From contig CM064502.1 of the NCBI GenBank assembly GCA_032716605.1, positions 33,176,910 to 33,240,909 of the forward strand: 64,000 nucleotides of DNA, read 5' to 3'. Source of the DNA: Paralithodes platypus. Taxonomy: Eukaryota > Arthropoda > Malacostraca > Decapoda > Lithodidae. The notes below the pieces were generated by a model. That model did not search any database, was not told where the DNA came from, and was given only the letters and a program-made list of their open reading frames with translations. Below, one piece after another: positions 21,541-33,707 of the stretch. Both the position numbers and the translations under genes were made by a program. Each line of letters opens with the position of its first letter. Within the stretch, counting starts at the first letter, position 1.

Positions 21541-22690
21541 CTTCACCATCTCCACCCCTCGAATCCGGCCCCAACCACAACCTTGCCACACCCATCACCA
21601 AACCCAACATAAAGGATCCTACCCCCTTAAACCCCTACTTACCACCCCAGCCTCCCCCTGCCCCCCACCCATTTGCCCCCCCCCCCCCCCCCCTGAAATT
21701 CTGCCAACACACCCTCCGGACCCCTCAATCACCTGATACCGACCCACAAATCACCCCCCCACCCCTACCCAAAGACCTCCCCTCAGACACCACTTGCAAC
21801 ACCACCTCCTCTAGCTTACAAACAAAACCCACCACATCACGGCGCTACGAACTACGATTTAAAACTTCACCCCAACCACGACTCCCAACATATCACAAAA
21901 TTAAAAGACTTACCAAAACAAAATCAAATTCCCACAAAACAAAATCACCTTCCTCCACCAGCTCTCCCCTCATTCGTCAAAAACCCCTCCCCCGGCCAAT
22001 ATCCACCTCCCCTAACCTCTCCTCCCCAACCTCCCACTCCCCACCAAACTCCACCCCCAGCCCCACCTCAACTCAGAAACCTTACAGTCTCCATCCCCTC
22101 CAACCAACACTACACTGCCCACCCACAAAAACCCCATACCTACTACCTCCAAGATGACAACTAACACCACCCATTTTGTACTACCAACCCGCCTTGCCCC
22201 CCCTACTTCACCCCCATTCCCCTCCACACTACCCACCCACAAACACCCTCATACCACCGGATGCTCAGCCAAGCCTCCCAACAAGCCCCCATTAATCCCA
22301 ACATCAACCCCACCCCTGACCCCTAACCTCAGACCCACCCAATATAAACCATCCCCCCCCCCCCGAGTCTAGCCCAGACCCCCCCATTAGACAAAACGTA
22401 AGAACACAATCAGGCCGACTAATTAATCGACCCGAACGATTCTCGCCGATCCTAGACATAACCCCCACCACCAACACAAAATATAACAAAACACCATCAC
22501 CAAAACAAGTAAACACAAAAAACGTCATAATCTATCAAACACCCCCCACAAAACAAACAAAACACCCAACCAAAACACGTCCATGTAGAATAGCCGGAAT
22601 CACCTGCCCCACCGACCCTCCGGCCATACACCTGCGCTTAATCCCCCCCTCACCGTTAATCCCCACTACACCTACGTCCGCACCAACAAA
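21541..22690 (+). other. Pro-rich C-terminal pol tail, low complexity
   Basis: C-rich sequence coding Pro/Thr/Ser repeats in the frame that continues from integrase to a stop at 22157, then further C-rich DNA with no convincing domain. Poly-C runs at 21679-21693 and 22354-22363. This could be an integrase tail or a decayed third ORF. Confidence 0.4.
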
Positions 22691-22693
22691 TGA

Positions 22694-23052
22694 TCTACCA
22701 CCACCACCAGGCCAGACCGACACTTGCCTGGCTACGTCCACCACCACCACAACTGTCTACCGCTCCAACAAATCTTGTCCCTCAGCAACCATGTCATCAA
22801 GAGAATCAAAGTCTCCACGGATACAGGACACCTGGCCAGAATCCGACACACCCACGAAGCAATAACCACAAACCTCATCAACACAACAGAAACAAGCCTC
22901 CTGGTCACCATCGATCCAATCAAAATGCCAGACAAACGATCCACCGAATGGTGGGACTTCCTACATACCCAGCCCATGACCATCCACCACAACAACTCGC
23001 TTACATTCACCCTTGAGGCCCGAGGACGTGCCTATCACGAAGGAGAGGGAAG
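22694..23052 (+). other. unassigned third-ORF candidate before the 3' LTR
   Basis: An open frame begins after a TGA at 22691 and runs through 'ILSLSNHVIKRIKVSTDTGHLARI' and 'KRSTEWWDFLHTQPMTIHHNN' to the polypurine tract. It contains no signal peptide or membrane segment and I recognise no domain. It may be the remnant of an accessory ORF. Confidence 0.3.
23039..23052 (+). other. polypurine tract
   Basis: GAAGGAGAGGGAAG, all purine, directly abuts the TG of the 3' LTR at 23053. This is the plus-strand primer position of an LTR retrotransposon and independently fixes the LTR start. Confidence 0.75.
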
Positions 23053-23315
23053 TGAAATACAGGATTATTATTATTATTATATGAGATGCCGAAGTCTCCA
23101 ACCAGGGTGCAGAAACACCATCAAGATCAATCCACACAAAACACCCGGAGGCACTGGAGAGAGACTATGGCAACTTAGGAAAAAATAAAAACATACACTG
23201 TATACTGTACTGTACATATACACATATTAAACACAGATAACATATTATGCAGTGGAGGATATCAAGCTTAAATATAATACAATAAAATAGAATAAAATAA
23301 GTTTAAAAATTAGAA

Positions 23316-24665
23316 TTAATGCTGCAAAAAAGCATTAACTCTAGACTTAAAAATGGAGATATTAGCTGAATTGACTAGCTCATTTGGCAACTTATTCCAC
23401 AAGTCAACCATGGCCGGAACAAAACACCATGAAAACTGTGTAGTAGAAAAATTAACACGGCTCATGGCAAGATAATTAAGATTGCTTGTGAATCTAGTTG
23501 CACGAGCCCGGACATAGGGCCCAGGCAGAACCCCATGTAAGGGATGCTGAGGGTTGTTAAAAACTTTAAATAAAAGACTAAGGGCACCAACTTTACGTCG
23601 ATGACACAGATCAAGAGACAAATTAGGTAGAATAAAACTGATGGAATTTAGCGATCTGTCAAGCAACTTGAGATGGCAGTCAGCTGCTGACAACCAGACA
23701 GGTGAGCAGTACTCGAATAACAAATAAAAGCATAAAAAGACTTGATAACTGTGGCATCACAAGCAAATGTTTTATAAACCTTGCGAAGCAGACCAATTTT
23801 TTGGTAAATGGAAGAGGAGAAAGAACGAATATGCTTTTCAAAAGTAAGTTTGGGATCAAGAGTAACTCCTAACAAACGCAGAGTATCCACATTCTCAATT
23901 TGCTCGCCAGAAACTTGTAGATAAGGATGGGGAGGATCCAAGGTACGAGATCTGCTGATGATAATGGAGTGTGTTTTACTAGCATTAAGTTTCATGCCCC
24001 AAAGTTCACACCATGATGTAATTTTGGCTAAATCCCTATTCAGAGCAGTAGCAATTACGTGTCGTTCTATTGGTGATGCAATTGACGCATATAAAGTTGT
24101 ATCATCAGCATAGGAGATTAGTTTATTTTCAAGCTCGGAACACAGGTCAGCAGTAAAAATTATAAAAAGCAAAGGCCCAAGGACACTGCCTTGTGGAACA
24201 CCAGAAACAACAGTAACAGAAAGGGAATGACACCCATCAATGACCACAGACTGAGATCTTTTCGTTAAAAAATCTTCAAAGATCCTTAAAAAATTGCCAC
24301 CAATACCAATGAGCTGTAACTTAAAGTGCTTTATGGTTGACTAAATCAAAAGCAGAACTAAAGTCAATAGCCACGACGCGAGACTCATGTCCCTGGTCCA
24401 ATGAAGATTGCAAGTCATGGGTGAGTGTCAGAAGTGCATCACATGTACCCAGTCCCTTACGAAAACCAAACTGTGAGTTTGGTATAAAATTATGACTAAT
24501 ACAATAAGAGGAAAGGCATCTGGACAAAAGCCTCTCATAGAGCTTGGATAGGATAGGTGTAATGGAGATAGGGCGATAGTCATTAGGAGATGATGAGGCA
24601 GTATTTCCCTTTGGAATAGGAGTGATAATAGCCTTACGCCAGCAAAGAGGAAAACTACCTGATTA
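23316..24665 (-). pseudogene. LINE reverse transcriptase and C-terminus
   Basis: 'NDYRPISITPILSKLYERLL' and 'NSQFGFRKGLGTCDALL' (about 24400-24600), 'VVAIDFSSAFDLVNHKAL', then the frame at 24247-23648 with 'VVSGVPQGSVLGPLLF' and LISYADDTTLYA (catalytic Y-A-D-D intact). The C-terminal part 'FEYCSPVWLSAADCHLKLLD...WNKLPNELV' lies in another frame (23723-23316). At least three frame changes make it a relic. Confidence 0.7.
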
Positions 24666-25960
24666 CAAAAGCAACCTAAACACCACTGCCAATTTAGGTG
24701 CCAAGACCACTGCAACCTTTTTAAAAAAGAGAGGGAAAAACCCATCCGGGTCTGTGCCACCATAGGTGTCAAGATCCAGCAAGTACCTTTTCAGTTCAGC
24801 TGATTTGAATGCCATTGAATTGAGGTTGGGTCTAGGGAAACATGTCAATGGCAAAGACAATTCCTGATTACTCTGCTTATTAATAAAAATATTAGATAGA
24901 ATATTGGCCTTCGATAATGGATAAAAAGAGATGGAGCCATCAGAATCACAAAGAGGAGGCATGGAGGAATCTATTCCAAATAAAGAGGATTTCAAAGCGG
25001 ACCACCATTTATGAGGCTGTGTAGCTCCTTCCAGAACATCCTGAAGATGGGAGTTATAATCCCTCTCAGCACCATCATAAACTCTCTGTGCAGCTGCCCT
25101 TTTAAAAACATAATTTTCCCAATGCAAGGGGGTTTGATTACGCCTCCATAGACGATATGCAGCCTGTTTGTCATCAAATGCACGCTTGCAGTCATCATTA
25201 AACCATGTTTTATCCCTGATACGAGACTTAATTGTCTTTGATGGAACTCTTTTGCGAAGGATACCAAGAAAGGAATTGTTGAGAGCTGAAACCGGGTCAT
25301 GAGATCTTAGTATGTGATTCCACTCAATATTACAAACATCATTACAAACGTTGTCACAGTTAACCCGGGATTTAAGGTAGACTTTACGTGAGAGAGTAAT
25401 ATCAGGAACAGAAAAATCAAGATTAATTTTACACATGATGGCATTGTGGTCGGAAGTGCCAACAGGTACAAGAACGGAGGTTTCTACAACGCCAGGAATG
25501 TCTGTTAGTACTAGATCAAGACAATTTCCAGACATATGAATAGGTTCTTGGATTAGCTGTTCACAACCAGATAAGTTTGCAAAATCCAATGCAGCATGAC
25601 CATTTCTATTAGTTGGAGAGACCGAGTTCAACCACTCTTGATGATGCGCATTGACATCACCAACAAAAATAAAAGATGATTTGACATCTACAGACATCTA
25701 CAGCCATGGCTGTTAAAAGGCAGTCATATATGTCATTGTTAACATCAGGATTTCTGTACAGGCTAAAAATGTAATGATTATGATACTTGCTGGAAACTTT
25801 AACTAACTGCATCTCATGGCATTTACAAATATGCTTAGTTAAGTGCTGAGCATTATACCCAGATCTAATATACAAGCTCATTCCACGAGCACGAGGAATA
25901 GAATCACGTCGAATAACAACTGGTTTACCGAAGTTAGGTATAAGAAGTTCAGAATAATCT
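24663..25960 (-). pseudogene. LINE endonuclease to RT fingers
   Basis: From 25960 downward the minus strand reads 'PRARGMSLYIRSGYNAQ', 'KYHNHYIFSLYRNPDVN', then (frame at 25697) 'SSFIFVGDVNAHHQEWLN', 'NCLDLVLTDIP' and 'VPVGTSDHNAIMCKI'. These are the G-D-x-N and S-D-H motifs of an APE-type endonuclease. A linker follows ('WFNDDCKRAFDDKQAAYRLW') leading to 'YGGTDPDGFFPLFFKKVA' at the start of RT. The frame is broken near 25690 and again near 24670. Confidence 0.7.
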
Positions 25961-28900
25961 CTATAACCAGAGACAACCAGGAGAAACAGAAAGATGCCAG
26001 TACCCCTCCCCCAAACCAACACAAAAGAAACACAGAGAGGCATGGCCAGAAGAGACACACGGACACTCACCCAAGAAGGAGGAAGAGCGAACGACCCCGC
26101 CCCTCCGCGATAATCCCCAAGCCAAGGCCACCGCCCCCAGCCCAAGAAGACTACCACCTCATCAACCGGCAGAGACAACCCACCACAAAATGGCCAACCG
26201 CAGACGACAACCTTCAACCACCCACATAGACACGAACAGACGGAGAAGAGTGAAGAAGGACGAGGAGAAACAGACAGACAACAGAGACACCCACACAACA
26301 ACAAAGAAACAACACGGAGAAACCTGGTCGAGAAAGACACACAGACACTCACCCAAGATAGCAGTAGAGCGTGCGGCCCCTCACCTCCGCGACAATCCCC
26401 GAACCAAGGTCACCTTGCCCAGTCCCGGAGGATTAACCCCTCAACAAACCGCGGGGACAACCCACCCCAAGATGGCCGACCACGGACTTCAACCTCCAAA
26501 CCCCCCCAAGGTTGTATATTCCCAACCCTTCTCAAAGGTCGTATATTCCCAACCCGTCTAGTATCAACCTGCTCACATCAACCAACCAAAACCAAGGAAT
26601 AATTCCGATATTGGATTATGCAATTACCCTAGGCCGCCCCATAACTCACTGGGGCCCATATGATTTTATTGTTGTTTTCCTTTCGTAATATACCAACCCC
26701 CTAAGATTAGTCTAACCAATCCTGAAGAGTACTTTCGAGATCAAATGGTGCCATTACCCTAGGCCACCCCGTAACTCACTGGGTGCCCATATGATCTTTA
26801 TTGTTGTCTCCTTTCGTAATATACTAACCCCTTAACATTAACCTAGCAAATCCCGAAGATTAATTCCGAGATTGGATTATGCAATTACCCTGGGCTACCC
26901 CGCAACCCACTGGGGGCCCATATGATGTTATTGTTGTTTCCCTTGTTAACATACTAACCCCATGATGCTGACTAACCCACTAACACTAACCTAAAGTATT
27001 TGTTGGTTACCCCTTCTAACCAACACCTATTCATAACCTCACGTGGTATGTTCTACGAACCATTGAATTACGTAACCCATTGTGCATGTTTTCTTTTCCA
27101 ATCTTTTTCACCCCCCCCCCCCGGCCCCCCCCCCCCCCCTTCTACACATCTCGTCATCCAGCACCCTCTAGTACACAATTCACATTGCTCCAAGCGAGGT
27201 ATAAGCTGTGCCAGACTTAGAACATGACCTCACCCACACGACGAAGCGACAATTCCTTGTGTTGTGTTTGTGTCAGGTACGTGACTACCAGAGTCGATCC
27301 ATGTGATATAATGATAACTGCACTACCACCCTGATTACACATGTCCTGCCTTCTCTTGGATCATTATCTATGTCTATATATATATATATATTCTCTCTCT
27401 CTCTCTCTCGCCTTGCCAATATATTCCTGTTTTAGTGTTTTCCAGCCTGAACCAAATGTGGCTGACCACAACAAACCAATTAACTCGAAGGCCAGGCCGC
27501 CGAGCCGTGTCAGGTCACGGAGGGACTTCCACCTGGTCCGCGCCCCCTCGACCCCGACATAAATGACCACCAGAGGAACTCTGGTTAGCAACCCCATATA
27601 CACACGTGCGGTTGCGTCTGAGTGTATTTCATTACTTGTCACTTCATTACTCAGGGACTACAGGTAACGGGAGGGCTATACACTCCCCCCCCCACTCAAT
27701 TCCTTCCTTAAAAAGTAACTTACTTATAAAAGTCGGACAATTAGCCACCTGGCCTCCACGAGGCGAGGTACTCCGCCCCCAGCCTCCACGAACAACAACC
27801 AACAAAGGGGCCTCTTGCCAACGTCCTTTCCAAAACTTGTTCTTATATGTCCGGTGTATAGACTAACACTGTTATCTAATCCAGGGCACCGGAAATGAGG
27901 AGCCAATTACCCGGACAGTGACTCCACAGCAACCCCATACCCAGCCACCCCCCCCCAGGGCTAAAAGGACCATCCCCAGCAAAGGCAACATCCCGACTCC
28001 AGCATTCCCCACACCTCCACCATCTTGCCAACTTGAAGAGCCTGTTAGCCCCAGCCCAAAAAATTGTGCACTCACCTCCTCTTCACTCCCTGAAGTAAGC
28101 CCCCTCGTAAGGCTCCTCCTAGAAAGCAGAAACTCCCCTGCCACCTCACTGAACACCCCAGAATAAGAAACCCATCAACCACCAGGCCAGGCAACACCGG
28201 GCAGCCCTGCTATACAAACGCTGAGAGGAGAAGAGCTGGGTAAGTGCAAATATCGCTTCTGATGAACGGCAACCCGCTCTCTGACTGAAGACTATTTTAA
28301 CTCACCACTCAAGATTACCTATAGACGAGCGGCACCCCGGAGTCTGAGTTTAAAATCAGTGACATTGATATAGATATTTTTTTGGATTTTTATTAATCGT
28401 GGCAACCCACCGGTTAATATAGAGACCTCTTACTAATACATATATCTACTCCAAATAAGTGATTAAGAACTCATTGTTGGTATCGCCTCTTCCACTTGAG
28501 TTTTATAACCATTTATATAGAGTACAACACAAAAACAAAATACATATTAATAACTGATTATTTCTGGCCACCCAGAATTTAATATAGTTATTTATATTAG
28601 TGTCTAACCTAACCTAATAGAATTATTGAAAGACGAAGGCATCCCTACCTTTCAATACTTTATTATTTTAGACATCCAACTTGTACTTAACTCACAGGGA
28701 TCTAGGAAATAAAGACTTTTGTGTTAGAAGGGTCTATGCGAGACACTCTTAGGAGCGCTTAGCAAGAATACATCCTTGGCACATTCCGTCTGTGGCACCC
28801 CACAGAGTTTGTGACAAAATGGGTAAAACCGCCTGAGTTCTATGAACCTCTCATATGGATTAGAGACAGTTAAGAAGAGCCCTTGAGTAGGCCCTCCTTA

Positions 28901-29192
28901 CGTTAGTTCGATGGAATGTAGTCCGGCCTCAGCCTGAAGCATAACATTAATAATCCTAGCCCCGAGAGTACCTTAACGGAACTTCATCAACGGTTGATGG
29001 CCCATCTGTAACTTCTCCACACAACTGGACCCACTGGACGACCCCGGAACAGCCGAGAAGCCCTCGACATCAGATCGAGATTCTAAGAAGATAACTCAAC
29101 AGTGCCCGATTAACTATCATTGTATCAGTGCGGAGATACTGTATCTCCAGATCGTTGTATTTGCCCATGCTCACCTTGAAGTTATTTGCTAA

Positions 29193-29393
29193 CCGCGACG
29201 AGTGTTTCAAGTTCAATCCTTAGAGTTCCCTGTTCATTGCCCGAGAATTCGTACCAGTAAAAGTTATTACGAGATAATTACCGCAACAATATTTACCCTC
29301 AGCCACTTAACGAGTGTTTCCTACATTGGATATTATGGTATAGATATTCTGAGATCCCAAGAAGCTTGCGGGATAGGTCGTAAAGCGAACTAA
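29193..29393 (+). other. LTR-internal ORF with retropepsin-like tail (3' LTR)
   Basis: Second copy of the frame at 12935-13138, ending YIGYYGIDILRSQEACGI. Few replacement differences separate the two copies and the frame is open in both. Confidence 0.35.
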
Positions 29394-29932
29394 TCTCAGT
29401 GACGAATTTCCAACACATGCATTAACAGTAAAAAAGTATACAATTCTAGTTGTCTATCTACTCTACCAGATCTTGTGAAGTTGAAACCTGACGTTAGCCC
29501 AACATCTAAATAAAATAACTAAGACTTAGGCATAATCAACGAACCTTACTAGATGCTATGAGAACTTAACCAGTGCCCTAATAAGTGACTTTCTTCTCAT
29601 CTTGTATCTTGTCCTTATCTCAGAAGAATAATACCCGAGTGTTGAAAGTGGCAGTGCACGCTCCATCCAGCTCCACGATTGTGCTAGGAGAATAACAAGA
29701 CCAAGCTTGATACTGAATCTATTGCTCGTACCTATGTTTTCCACAGTGAATTCATTCTTTTTCTATACCGGCGAGTGTGTTAATTCAATAAAGCTGTATT
29801 ACAAACCACATTCCGAAATTATATTTATGTGTTCTGTTGATTCCTTGTATGTATGTATATGAAACCTGATATTCCAGTGTTGTAGAACTCACCCAAGCAA
29901 TCGTTAATCCTGTATAAAATCAGGGCATAACA

Positions 29933-29937
29933 GTTAC
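29933..29937 (+). repeat. 5-bp target site duplication (GTTAC), right
   Basis: GTTAC directly after the 3' LTR end; partner of 9721-9725. Confidence 0.75.
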
Positions 29938-30670
29938 TACCAAAAAAATACCATTTGTGAATGGAGTGTCTTTTAAACGAAGCTTATTATAATGTTGAGT
30001 TGCCAAGTAAATTACCACTTGTCCTAGGGTCATGCGACAATGCGACAATTTTCCGACTGGTGGTCACCACAAGAAGCTTGTGTGTAGCGCTTCTAATTCG
30101 AAAGAGCCTCAAAATAACGCGATAAAAAACTTGCTCATAGAAAATTGCCGGAAAATACTCTCGTGTGACACCATCTTCATGATAATATGATTGTTATTTG
30201 TATTTGTCATGATTGTTAAGTGTTCTTATTAATGAAAATATACTTAATTATATTATTTAAATGCAGTTGTATTCTTGCTACTTGTACTCATATTCATTTA
30301 TGACGAGATATTGTAATACTTACATACATGGTACTTATAATAGCAGGCTGGCAAACGAGAGAACATGCAAAGCAAGTTATAAAACTCTGTCCCTTCATTG
30401 TAATCACTATTGTCATATTATACACAATTTGACACGTTGCATTTCCGTCCCTATTATATCTTTGGACGTGATGACATGGCCGAACCAACGCAGTTTCATG
30501 TAAATGTTCTTAAATTACTTCTCATGGTCATTCCAGTTCAAAAACATTGCATTTTTCCAATTGTACCTGCCTAATATAATATCATATTTTAAATTATATA
30601 TAGAAGTAATATCTACCGATTGCCTTATGGCTATATCTAATAGCTTAAGTAAATCAGTGGTAAGCATTGT
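29938..30670. other. no gene recognised
   Basis: AT-rich DNA. 30040-30105 is an inverted relative of 7505-7590. 30150-30165 contains a CTCGTGTGACACC block related to the ends of the family G elements. Short ORFs lack any recognisable features. Confidence 0.45.
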
Positions 30671-30892
30671 TAAGCCGCTGTCACACGAGCACTTTTTCCG
30701 TCAATTTTTCAGGAGCAAGTTTTTTCTCGTATTATTTCGGGACATTTTCACACAAGTATCAGCAAGTAGACTGAAGGTAGGTTAGTTTGGCGGCTGAATT
30801 CTGATACAGTGTATTTTTTAAGCTTACAGACCATAATTGCCCGTAAAAATTGCTCGAAAATGCGCTCGTGTGACACCGGCTTTACGCTAGAA
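30671..30892. mobile_element. short family G-like MITE
   Basis: TTAAGCCGCTGTCACACGAGC at the left and GCTCGTGTGACACCGGCTTTA at the right form inverted repeats of about 16 bp. The right-hand TTAA has decayed to TTTA. About 220 bp, non-coding. Confidence 0.55.
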
Positions 30893-30929
30893 ACAAGAAT
30901 TTGTGTGGATTGTTCTAACGGGAGAAATC

Positions 30930-31205
30930 AGGAGCTTCTTAGACCCCCATCAAGCTTTAAAAAGACCCCTCTTTGATATATATTTGTACATTTTTTGGTA
31001 GAAAAATGTCCCAGCTGAAGGCCGATTCTTCCTAAATTACAGGCTCGCTTTCGCTCGCTAGGACAAAATCAATACCTAAATGGCTCGAAAGGTCTTAAAA
31101 TTGACGGAAATTTGGCGAAATGTCTTGAAATCGTCAAAGTAACGGAGCTGATCATGAGCGACATAGACGTTCGAAAAAATCCCTTAAGTTAAAATCTCCC
31201 CTTAA
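30930..31205 (-). mobile_element. MITE family D, degenerate copy 4
   Basis: TTAGACCCCCATCAAGC, AAAAATGTCCCAGCTGAAGGCC, CAGGCTCGCTTTCGCTCGC and the CCCTTAAG end match the family D order, with a truncated left terminus. Confidence 0.5.
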
Positions 31206-32104
31206 ATTGAAATTGAAATTGAAATGTAAATAGTATATTGAGCCCAAGAACATTATAATACAAAGTAATATTATCTTAGTACAGTACATCATTGGCTGTG
31301 CCTTATTGAGAGTTGCCTCTCTTATAAAGACACCTGAATTAGTTAAACCCGAATAATAGGATAGTCCCATTATTTGACATTAGAAAATTTAAACAGTATT
31401 CCTGGCAATTTCATAATAGTGATATATTATATACACATTTATATACTTTGTTTCAACCTTTACATTCATATACATACTCATACTATGTATCATACAGATA
31501 CATATACATACTCACATACATACAAACATAATTATACCAAATATAATCATACACAATAATTACTATCAAGCAGTCAATTCGCTCAATCAGCAGAGTTTCG
31601 GTATATTGCTTAGGTTTATTAGAGGCTTGAGAGTTAAATGTATAATTAAATTTGCAATGGGTAAAACGGAAAAGGGATAAATCAAGAAACATATCAATGA
31701 TACGGTTTCCTACAGCAATCTAATAAAATATAATTGCATAAATACAATTTCCGAGACTCCGCTGACTACACGCGCCGACCGCATATACAAATGGCAATTA
31801 TTTTATTTAATCATACACCCATTTTTTCCACATTTTTATACCTTCATTCATTCATAAGTTTACATCTTATATACCATATTCACAGTCATCTCTTGCATCC
31901 ACATAATAATTATTTACGCACTCCTAACAAACAAATATTTATAGTATATACATAATACTATTATATTTAGTTTTCCTTTCAAAGACAATTCATTCATACA
32001 GATGGACACTCAAATACAGAAAAAATATTTACCGATTTAAAAACAAACAGAGAATTGCAATAAATGTTTATGTCACTTAATTTTAAAAGTCTTAGATCAT
32101 GAAA
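31206..32104 (-). other. AT-rich sequence, probable 3' region of the CR1-like LINE
   Basis: Lies directly downstream (minus strand) of the RT ORF that ends at 32105, so at least part should be LINE 3' untranslated sequence. It contains ATACATACTCATAC-type simple repeats at 31430-31530. I could not place the exact 3' end. Confidence 0.35.
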
Positions 32105-33681
32105 TCAATAATTTGTGTGAGCATATTTTGATTTATATGTCATTGTTCTAATTACCCGTTTTTGAACGATTACTAATGGTTTCATTTTTGTTTTATTTGC
32201 GTTTCCCCATACCGTATGGCAGTTAAATATATGCGGATATATCAGGGAGTAATAAATGTTCAATAAAGCGTTAGTATTAAATACATTTCGAGTCAGGTAA
32301 AGTATACCGCATTGTTTATTCATTTTTTGTTTTACATTGTGAATATGTTGATTCCAAGCCAATCGTTTATCAACCGTTATCCCAAGAAATGTTGTTGTTT
32401 CGACTAGTTTTAAAACAGAATCTTTAATTTTTAATGGTTCTAGGTTTACTGGAATACTTTTGTTTCTGTGAAAAATTATGCAGTTGCTTTTATCAATATT
32501 TAGAGTTAATTTGTTGCTAGATATCCAATTGTATACGTTAATTAGTTCATTATTCATAGTATGGATCAGGAAGCGAAGGTCATGGTGATTTACATAGACA
32601 GTACTGTCATTCGCAAACAGGACAAATTTCAATTTCTTACTACAATTTACAAGGTCATTAATGTATATGAGAAAGAGCAATGGTCCCAGTATGGATCCCT
32701 GGGGTACTCCATACAAAATAGTTTGAGTCTCTGATGAGCGGTCATTATATTGAAAAAAATGTTTCCGGTTAGTAAGATATGATTTAATCCAGGCGTTTGC
32801 TGTGTCTCGGATGCCATAGTGTTCTAATTTGTCCAACAAAATGCAATGATCAACGGTGTCAAATGCCTTTGACAGGTCGAGGAATGCAGCTGTTGTGAAG
32901 TGTCCTTTATCAAAGGAATGTAATATGTCATTAGTAAAAGAAAGCAGGGCAGACTCCGTAGATTTACCTCTTCTAAATCCATACTGGGATGTTAAAATGT
33001 GGTTTGTTTCACAAACGGTGGAAAGTCTACCTTACATTAGTTTTTCTAGTATTTTGCTGATAGCTGGGAGTATTGACACAGGTCGGTGATTTTTTAGTTC
33101 TCTTTTGTCTCCTGCTTTATATAGAGGTGTAACTTTGGCGATCTTTAGATTGTCAGGGAATATACCGCTTGAGAAGGAAGAATTACAAAGATGCAACAAT
33201 ACTGTTGACAATATTGGGGCAATTTCTTTAATTAAACTAATAGGAATATTGTCATAGCCTGGGGAAGAATTATGAAAGTTACGAATTACATTTGTTAGTT
33301 CAGTTTCTGTAACGGGGGACAGGATAAGTATTTCTCTCCTTCTGTGTGGTAGATAATGACTAAAATGTATTTCAGTTTTGTCCGTTTTTTCCGCTAGTTC
33401 TTTACCTACATTAATAAAATATGAATTAAAACTTCTGGCAATAGCATCAGGGTTCGTAATTTCAGTATTATTCACAATAAAGGAGTTACTAAGTTTGGAG
33501 TTATTATGTCTATGCAGAGCATTATTAATGACATTCCAAGTTTTTTTAGGGTTACCAGAATGTTCGATCAATTTGTTTTTATAATATTCATCTTTAGCCT
33601 TTCTAATGCTAAGCGTCACTGTGTTTCGAATTTTTCGATAAGCCTCGCCACAGGTTATCGGTCTTTCAGCACTTTTTCTTC
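32105..33681 (-). pseudogene. CR1-like LINE reverse transcriptase
   Basis: The frame at 33680-33032 carries 'GEAYRKIRNTVTLSIRKAKDEYYK', 'SSPGYDNIPISLIKEI', 'KIAKVTPLYKAGDKRELKNHRP' (RT fingers). The frame at 32839-32105 carries 'TQTILYGVPQGSILGPLLFLIYIND', 'FVLFANDSTVYVNHHD' and 'LTLNIDKSNCIIFH', ending with 'YPHIFNCHTVWGNA'. The catalytic box is F-A-N-D instead of F-A-D-D, losing one metal-binding Asp. A frame break lies between the halves (about 32840-33030). The upstream end is cut by the MITEs at 33682. Confidence 0.7.
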
Positions 33682-33707
33682 TTAACCCAGGAACGGCCAG
33701 GAGACTC

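Larger units (their letters stand above)
23065..25976 (-). mobile_element. Jockey-superfamily LINE nested in the 3' LTR
   Basis: Minus-strand non-LTR element with its 3' end at 23065 (a TTATTATTATTATTAT run, i.e. an AAT-type tail) and its 5'-truncated end at 25976. The LTR sequence CAGGA occurs on both sides (23060-23064 and about 25976-25980), consistent with a short target duplication. It contains an endonuclease, RT with YADD, and a C-terminal domain in broken frames. Confidence 0.75.
9726..29932 (+). mobile_element. Ty3/Gypsy LTR retrotransposon with nested insertions
   Basis: The element is bounded by a 5-bp target duplication GTTAC and has long LTRs with TG...CA ends. A candidate tRNA primer site (16665-16676) follows the 5' LTR, and a polypurine tract (23039-23052) precedes the 3' LTR. 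Internal order is gag (16752), retropepsin (about 17740), RT remnant (19466), RNase H (about 19960), integrase (20795) and a Pro-rich tail, which is the Ty3/Gypsy order. Three later insertions break it: an RTE-like LINE in the 5' LTR, a TTAA MITE in pol, and a Jockey-superfamily LINE near the start of the 3' LTR. Without these the internal region is about 5.8 kb. The RT palm is deleted, several frames are broken and an RNase H catalytic residue is changed, so it is not autonomous. Confidence 0.85.
23053..29932 (+). repeat. 3' LTR of the Gypsy element (interrupted)
   Basis: Begins TGAAATACAGGA (23053-23064), is interrupted by the LINE at 23065-25976, resumes at AGGAGAAACAGAAAG and ends GGGCATAACA at 29932. 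About 3.97 kb without the insert. It matches the 5' LTR in order throughout, including the tandem 145-bp units (26598-26955), poly-C (27112-27139), (TA)n(CT)n (27377-27409) and AATAAA (29787-29792). Confidence 0.85.

Noticed and set aside
21117..22157. 346-codon Pro/Thr-rich ORF as an independent gene
   Set aside because: Its first part holds the integrase third catalytic residue and GPY/F module, so it is the Gypsy pol C-terminus with a low-complexity tail.
25657..26352. 231-codon minus-strand ORF spanning the LINE/LTR border
   Set aside because: It is a chance fusion of antisense LTR sequence with the LINE endonuclease frame.
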